64,000 bases of DNA from contig NC_061510.1 in NCBI RefSeq assembly GCF_022539505.1, forward strand, positions 270,267,687 through 270,331,686, in the 5' to 3' direction. The position numbers and the translations under genes were made by a program. Each line of letters opens with the position of its first letter. Positions within the stretch are counted from its first letter, which is position 1. This document shows, one piece after another, positions 58,931 to 64,000 of this stretch. The DNA is from Lolium rigidum (lineage: Eukaryota; Streptophyta; Magnoliopsida; Poales; Poaceae). Below the pieces are notes generated by a model. That model saw only the letters and a program-made list of their open reading frames with translations. It did no database searches and was not told where the DNA came from.

Positions 58931-59582
58931 GCCGAATTGAATGTCCGATCAATGTATGTGTGTACAAATGAACTTCCTTTCGTCTTACACATACAACATT
59001 GACGCGTGAAACTCTGACATTCCGGTGACCCATTTCACGTTTACTCCGTGCCATGCCATATATATTGCCCATACCAGATAAGCTAGAACTATACTACGGA
59101 CCAATCAGTTAAGTGGATCGAGAGAAAGAAAAGCATCAAACTAACTAACGTGGCAAGAGAGAACGTAAAAGTCGTCCCGAACTGCGAACGTCGAGGATGC
59201 CTCTCGACGTCGACCTTACGTAACGGTAATGGGCCAGGTGTCTCCGTTTCCACGGCGGAGTTGAGCCGCCGCGCCCAGACGCGAAAACGGTGACGAGCTA
59301 GCTAGACATGTCACGGTCCGACGACGACGCTGATGGGATAGTAGCCGTACTCCAAAGCTGGGTAGCAAGAAACGTGTGGTGGATCGGTGGGGCACGCATG
59401 GAGTAAGTGGCTAGCTAGGAGTGGTTCTTGCTTGGCCTCAATCTCGTGATTGGACTTTTGTCTAGTCATGCTGGACGACGTGATTGTGTGAAGAGCCCTC
59501 TTTCTTAATTCAAAAATGCCAAATTCAGAAGCAAAGTAGAAAGGCACATGCATGATAAAGAAGACTAGGTAAGTAGTACACC
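58931..59582. other. Intergenic region, nothing recognised
   Basis: No gene or named repeat is supported. A short palindrome-rich patch (CGTCGAGG...CCTCTCGACGTCGACC) lies at about 59188-59214. Confidence 0.4.
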
Positions 59583-59920
59583 TTGGAGTATCTCTAACAA
59601 GTCCGTAAACAGATGAACTGAAAAGCGCGAGTTCAATCTTCTGAAAAATGTTTTTCGAGCGAATTCGGAGGTGGCGTAGAACATCATGCGTATTCGGAAC
59701 GAAAAAATGAAATTCAAATATAGCGAGAGAATTATTCATCGCAAACAAGTTCGTAAACTGAATTGAAACTTCATAGTTGCATAATCTACACTGCCATCGC
59801 AAAATGGACATTACATATAGATGTTTCTCCGCCGCGCGACCTAACTTAAACTAAAAATCAGCCCCACCAGGGCCTCTGCGCGCGGCGGAGGACGAGGCAT
59901 CGGACGACAGCGACGACAAC

Positions 59921-60408
59921 CTACTCGGAGACGAGGTCGACGACCTCCTTCTTCACGCGGTGGAGGGCGGCCTCCCTCTGCGCTGCCTCGTATATGCGCA
60001 CCTGACGGACGGCGTCCGCCTCCTCGCGGCGGAAGCACACGCGCCTCGACCTCCGAAATGAAGCGACCTGCTGGATCGCCGTCGCCTCCTCCTCGTTGTT
60101 GAGGACGTAGTCCCGGAGTTTAAGACGGTGCGCGGTGCCTCCTTCTCCTCCTCGATGATGCTGCCGTCGATGGGCGGCGCAAGGGCACGACCCGACGCGC
60201 CGGAGGAAGAGCCCTCGCCGGCTATTGGGCGAGCTTTCGCGGAGGCGTCAGGCCCCAATTGGTCCACCGGCGTGCGCTCCGCTTCCGCGTGGCCTCGGAG
60301 CGGTTCCACTTCCGCCGCTCCGCCTCCGAGCGGAAGATGGGGGCGTGGCGGCGACTTGCTGCCGCCAATCCGGCCGCCTCCCCTCCCGCAGCTACCGGCG
60401 CCAGCCAT
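59921..60408 (-). pseudogene. Frameshifted unknown ORF inside a DNA transposon
   Basis: ATG at 60408 opens MAGAGSCGRGGGRIGGSKSP, a Gly/Ser/Pro-rich N-terminus, to about PPIDGSIIEEEKEAP. A shift is needed near 60120 to continue as LRDYVLNNEEEATAIQQVAS, RREEADAVRQVRIYEAAQRE and KKEVVDLVSE with a stop at 59921-59923. The C-terminal part is charged and probably helical. I do not recognise the family; it may be a captured host gene fragment or the element's own accessory protein. Confidence 0.45.
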
Positions 60409-60508
60409 GCGGACACGGTGGAGCTCACGGAAGAGCGGATGTGGCGGCGGCTTGGCTCGGATATCTCGCCGGAAGTGGAAGCGGCAGACGGCGGAGCGAC
60501 GAAGGGGA

Positions 60509-61624
60509 CACTGGTAGAAAAAAGGGCTTCAGTCGCGGCCCGCAACTGCCATTAGTCGCGGTTGCGCAACCGCGACTAAGGAAGTGCGACTAAAGGCCCC
60601 CCTTTAGTCGCGGTTGCTTACGAACCGCGACTAAAGGCCCGTCCACGTGGGCGGCTGGCGTGCGCCAGGGTGAAGGACCTTTAGTCCCGGTTTGTAACAC
60701 GAACCGCGACTAAAGGCTATTTCGTTAAAAAAAATTTAATCCATTTGGTTTTCTAATTATTTTCCATTCCCTTTTTTCTTTTTTTTTTTTCTTTTTTTTT
60801 CAGAATTTCTAGTATTTCAGTTATTGGCCAAGTTTAGTCACTAACTACACTTAATCTCTAGTCAAATTTCTTACATGTGGTCGCACTTCCCGCTCGGTCA
60901 CCCATCCTCCCACTACTCCATCACTAGCACGCTTAACTTCCAAGTTCCTTTCCCATCCTCCTTCCAAGTGCTTCGCGCACATGTTGTTGATACTAGTATC
61001 ATATCAATCCTATTAACATGTTGGTCGATGTCACACTTCTTTATTGTTTGAATGCCAAATAATTATTTTAATAAACAAAAGTAATGATGTAATAATAATC
61101 TTGAATAAATAAATAAATATTAACTTTTTAAATTTATATTATAATTAATTTTTTATTTTTTTACTTATTTTTTTGCCAAACCTAAAACCTGAAAATTTGA
61201 AAATCTAAAAATTGGCTAACTTTATGGTTAAGTAATAGTAATCTTTATGCAAGATGCAATTATTAATTTAGAATTTTAAAAAAATATAAAATACGGAATT
61301 TCTGGCAAAAACTAAAATCTTCCTGCTTTCATATTTCCATTTGAAATTTTGAGAATCTAAAAATTGGCTAACCGGGTAAACCTTTAGTCGCGGTTGGGGA
61401 CACCAACCACGACTAAAGGTGAGGTTTTTCCGCCGGCCGCTTCCCTCCATAGCCCTTTAGTCCCAGTTGGTGTTACCAACCGCGACTAAAGGGGTACCCT
61501 TTCGTCGCGGTTGGAGCATTAGTCGCGGGTCGCCTCCCGAACCGCGACTAAAGCCCCCTTTAGTCACGGTTCGAATAATTCCGGGACTAATGGAGCTGGA
61601 CGGAAGCCCTTTTTTCTACTAGTG
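60509..61624. mobile_element. Non-autonomous CACTA element, TSD GGA
   Basis: Starts CACTGGTAGAAAAAAGGGCT and ends AGCCCTTTTTTCTACTAGTG; GGA is duplicated at 60506-60508 and 61625-61627. Subterminal regions carry many direct and inverted copies of TTTAGTCGCGGTT / AACCGCGACTAAA, the presumed transposase-binding array. The AT-rich middle encodes nothing. Confidence 0.9.
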
Positions 61625-61754
61625 GGAGTAGGGTTTTGGAACCGAGCTCCCCTCCACGGCCTGTACAATAGGGGCCGCGCGCTCGGTTTCTCGGATATCG
61701 GCCCGAACCCGTAAATTCTAAAAAAAAATCATTTACCTCTGTTAGAGTTGCTCT

Positions 61755-62109
61755 TGGAACAGAAAAGAGAAGAAAAATCTTATAGTCCCCTAATCCGGCG
61801 ACAACCAGAATTGTATCGTGCCACTCGATCACCAAGTATGCATACATAATCACACTGACATATAATATGAACGTACCACTGTTAGGTACAAATACAATAC
61901 CGGGGAGGCATATCTGTCGTGCACTTTACCTCGTTCGTCTGTGTCTCCAGTTTACTTCTAAATTGCGGTTTTACCTGCTACATGGCCAAAAAAGGCTAGC
62001 TGCAAGCGAACTTAACAGCGACATTTTCTAACAGCTTTGAAGGCCGAGCAGACGGCACGAAATCCATTTCGTCCCAATCCAAACATTAGTTTTATTTCTT
62101 CTTATTAGT
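61755..62109. other. Intergenic spacer
   Basis: No gene is seen. The right part (about 62020 onward) begins to resemble block W, with GCGACATTTTCTAACAGC. Confidence 0.4.
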
Positions 62110-62420
62110 TTTATTTCTTCTTCCTGACAAATGCCGACTTGAGTTGATCACACGGTCCTGTCTCCCGTCGATTGACAAATGCTAATCCAAGGATCAACGT
62201 CGTCGCAAAGCCACCGACAGGATCATATAAGTTCGTCGAAAGAAATCACGAGATCTATATATGACTGGAGAGTAAGGTAGTGACACTAGTAGCTGGCGAT
62301 CTGCAGCGATCTCTCTTCCATCGTATATTTGCCGCGTGTGGTTTAAATATGGTATCGCCTGAATCAGACGTCACCTGCTGTCGTATAAGTCTTCTTTGTA
62401 AATGTACAGCTGTGATTAGC
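62110..62420 (+). repeat. Upstream-type block W, copy next to the peptide gene
   Basis: Shares TGATCACACGGTCCTGTCTC, CCCGTCGATTGACAAATGC, GAGAGTAAGGTAGTGACACT and TAGCTGGCGATCTGCAGCGA with 49380-49590, and GTGGTTTAAATATGGTATCG with 50720. It lies about 350 bp upstream of the ATG, so it is probably part of the promoter. Confidence 0.65.
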
Positions 62421-62687
62421 TGGGGAAATAGGCATCAATGATTTGCTTGAAATTAATCGAACGTTATATATTCACTATTCAGATGGATAGTTGCACCATA
62501 GGATTACTTGCTTCTGCGTTAAGTAATGGACACGACAATTTTTTTTACTAGTACTAGCATAAGCCGCCGCCAACTGGACGTATTTACTCACTAAAGCTAG
62601 AGCATTTTTTCCTAATTAAGAGTAAACGACGAGCACCACCAGGTTGGCACAATTAATTGTGATTAAAAATAGGCCATATTGGTTGGC

Positions 62688-62696
62688 TATATATTA
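62688..62696 (+). promoter_or_regulatory. TATA box of the cysteine-rich peptide gene
   Basis: TATATATTA lies about 85 bp before the ATG. The preceding GGTTGGCTATAT (62681) recurs at 62764, just before the start codon, a short direct repeat. Confidence 0.5.
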
Positions 62697-62773
62697 GAAG
62701 TATACGCATAAGCGGGCAATCACTAGAAACGAAGATCTGCTCATACCAGGAAGCTTACATACTGGTTGGCTAT

Positions 62774-63213
62774 ATGACCATGGATAGAAGCAAGGTGATT
62801 ATGCTCCTGATGGTTCTCCTTCCATGCATCGTAATTTATTCTCAGGGTAAGTACACAACAACGTACAATTGGGTGAATTTCCGGTAGAGATATTGGTTAG
62901 TACTACATCATTTGGGCAATCCCCTTGTGAAGTATTACTAATTTATCTGAAGTACTGTTTTTTCCCTAATACCTAGTCGATCTGATGACACCCTTGTTTA
63001 CATGCAGCTCAAAGAACTGCTCATGTGGACGGCGACAACATCACAGTGTGCTTATGCATAGAGTTGAAACCGCCCTGCCCAAATGACCATTGTTTTTGTT
63101 GTGAACTAGATCTAAATCGTTGCGCTAGCACACCCGAAGAATGCCCCAACGTTTGTGGTCCAGAATGCAGATCTTTAGATGCAAGCTTTCCCCGTCCTCT
63201 CCTTTTGCCTTGA
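62774..63213 (+). CDS. Secreted cysteine-rich peptide, MEG/ESF1-like
   Basis: Two exons, 62774-62846 and 63008-63213, with GT-AG borders and matching phase, encode 92 residues. The start could also be the second ATG at 62780. Residues 1-24 form a signal peptide (positive N-terminus MDRSK, hydrophobic VIMLLMVLLPCIVIY, cleavage near SQA). The mature peptide has ten cysteines: VCLCIELKPPCPNDHCFCC, then RCASTPEECPNVCGPEC, ending LLLP. The PPCxxxxCxCC plus TxxECxxxC spacing resembles maize MEG1 and Arabidopsis ESF1 peptides, small secreted signals of endosperm/transfer cells and embryo surroundings. The family call is from cysteine spacing only, so function and expression are inference. It is intact, in contrast to its surroundings. 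Confidence 0.8.
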
Positions 63214-63482
63214 GACACTTGTTGGAGATTATGGTGATGAAAAATAATGTCATGAACACCTTGGAGTAAACAAAGGAGTTGTAATTATCGTGCACTTGGT
63301 TTTGTGTTACTTTGATTTGAAAACGAGTTTGTTATATTGTTAGTTTTCTGGAAATCAAGCAGTGGGTTTGAGATCGTGTACAGGAATGGTTGGGTAGACT
63401 TTCTCCACAAATTCCTCGTCCTTTCCTTTGGCCTACACATGTTGGAGATTGTGGTGATGAGAAATAATGCCATGAACACCTT
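63192..63482 (+). repeat. Duplicated 3' end of the peptide gene
   Basis: The last coding bases and 3' UTR (63192-63262: CCGTCCTCTCC..., GTTGGAGATTATGGTGATGA, CATGAACACC) recur 220 bp downstream at 63416-63482 with a few substitutions. The second copy is followed by AATAAA at 63488. Confidence 0.8.
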
Positions 63483-63483
63483 A

Positions 63484-64000
63484 ACATAAATAAAATGAGT
63501 AGTTCATGTTTCTTTGGTTTTGCCTCTAAGACCCCCAAGAGATGTGGAGCCATCACTAATTCAGATCGGGCCTATTAAGACCCCGATGGCACATGAAAGG
63601 CCTTTTTCGTGTGTTTTGCGGAAGAACGCTGACACCCGAAAATTTCAGCCGCTAGCCAGCCCACGCCCGCCGCGTAGTGAGCGAAAGCATAGCACACGCT
63701 CGAAGAAAAGGAAGTGTATGTGATATAGCAAAAACATTACTCCTGCTATAATCATGTGTGTATCATCCATCTTTGCAGAACTCATGCTTTCATGCAAACT
63801 GCGCGTGATATTCAAACTGTTTTGGCCACATTGGCTAGTTGGATCGCGTCAATTTGGCAGAGGGCAGAGCGCCGAGATTGATGGGGCTGGAGCTCGATGA
63901 AGCCATGGCGACGCACTGATTTGAGGGTGGGGTGGGTGGGCGCGCGGCAGTGGTGAAGCCTAGCAGCGGCAACAGCCATGGAGCTCGTTGATGAGGTAGA
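63484..64000. other. Window end, no gene recognised
   Basis: Contains a GC-rich stretch from about 63860 with no supported gene. Any feature there is cut by the window edge. Confidence 0.4.

Larger units (their letters stand above)
59586..61753 (-). mobile_element. Harbinger-like element carrying an ORF relic
   Basis: Ends GAGTATCTCTAAC and GTTAGAGTTGCTC form an imperfect inverted repeat, flanked by TTG at 59583-59585 and 61754-61756 (3-bp duplication). It contains the minus-strand ORF relic at 59921-60408 and a nested CACTA element at 60509-61624. No transposase is visible. The superfamily assignment is from terminus and duplication length only. Confidence 0.5.

Noticed and set aside
59311..59811. 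166-codon minus frame starting near a transposon end
   Set aside because: It crosses the Harbinger-like terminus and has no domain or conserved motif.

Overview
The window looks like a piece of a large, repeat-rich grass nuclear genome, most likely Pooideae and probably Triticeae. The reasons are LTRs that begin TGATACGTC with TGGCGCCGTTG primer-binding sites, Stowaway and Tourist-type MITEs, a Tat-like gypsy element, and genes with many short GT-AG exons. Family names are from memory and were not searched.

Layout. (1) 1-17 kb is nested retrotransposons: a partial LTR inside a gypsy gag relic, a gypsy integrase relic split by a gag-only minus-strand element (4671-9384), and a complete Tat-like element (10961-16924, target duplication CCATT) that landed next to the A-tail of a LINE fragment. 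(2) 18671-30465 is the one large intact gene, SEC3, encoding an exocyst subunit; 25 exons join to an open frame of 892 codons. (3) 30.5-42.4 kb is gene-poor and holds a broken serpin gene (about 34.07-35.12 kb) and a minus-strand decayed transcription unit with PEX16-like exons (40.5-41.15 kb) below a TATA-bearing GC-rich promoter-like region. (4) 42.4-51 kb is diverged segmental duplications full of nested MITEs. (5) 51033-55824 is a short-LTR copia element (target duplication CCTAT), frameshifted, with a 75-bp coding minisatellite where gag would be expected. (6) 55.8-61.8 kb has a 5'-truncated LINE and a Harbinger-like element carrying an ORF relic whose leader is split by a CACTA element. 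(7) 62774-63213 is an intact two-exon gene for a secreted cysteine-rich peptide resembling the MEG/ESF1 class. Its upstream region recurs at 47.3, 48.9 and 50.6 kb without the coding part.

The two intact host genes do not form a pathway. SEC3 is a housekeeping secretion gene; the cysteine-rich peptide gene appears to be the survivor of a decayed tandem cluster. The most interesting signals are this peptide locus with its duplicated upstream blocks, the antisense acidic ORF in the Tat-like element, the copia element with Ser/Ala repeats in place of gag, and the stacks of transposons with readable target duplications.
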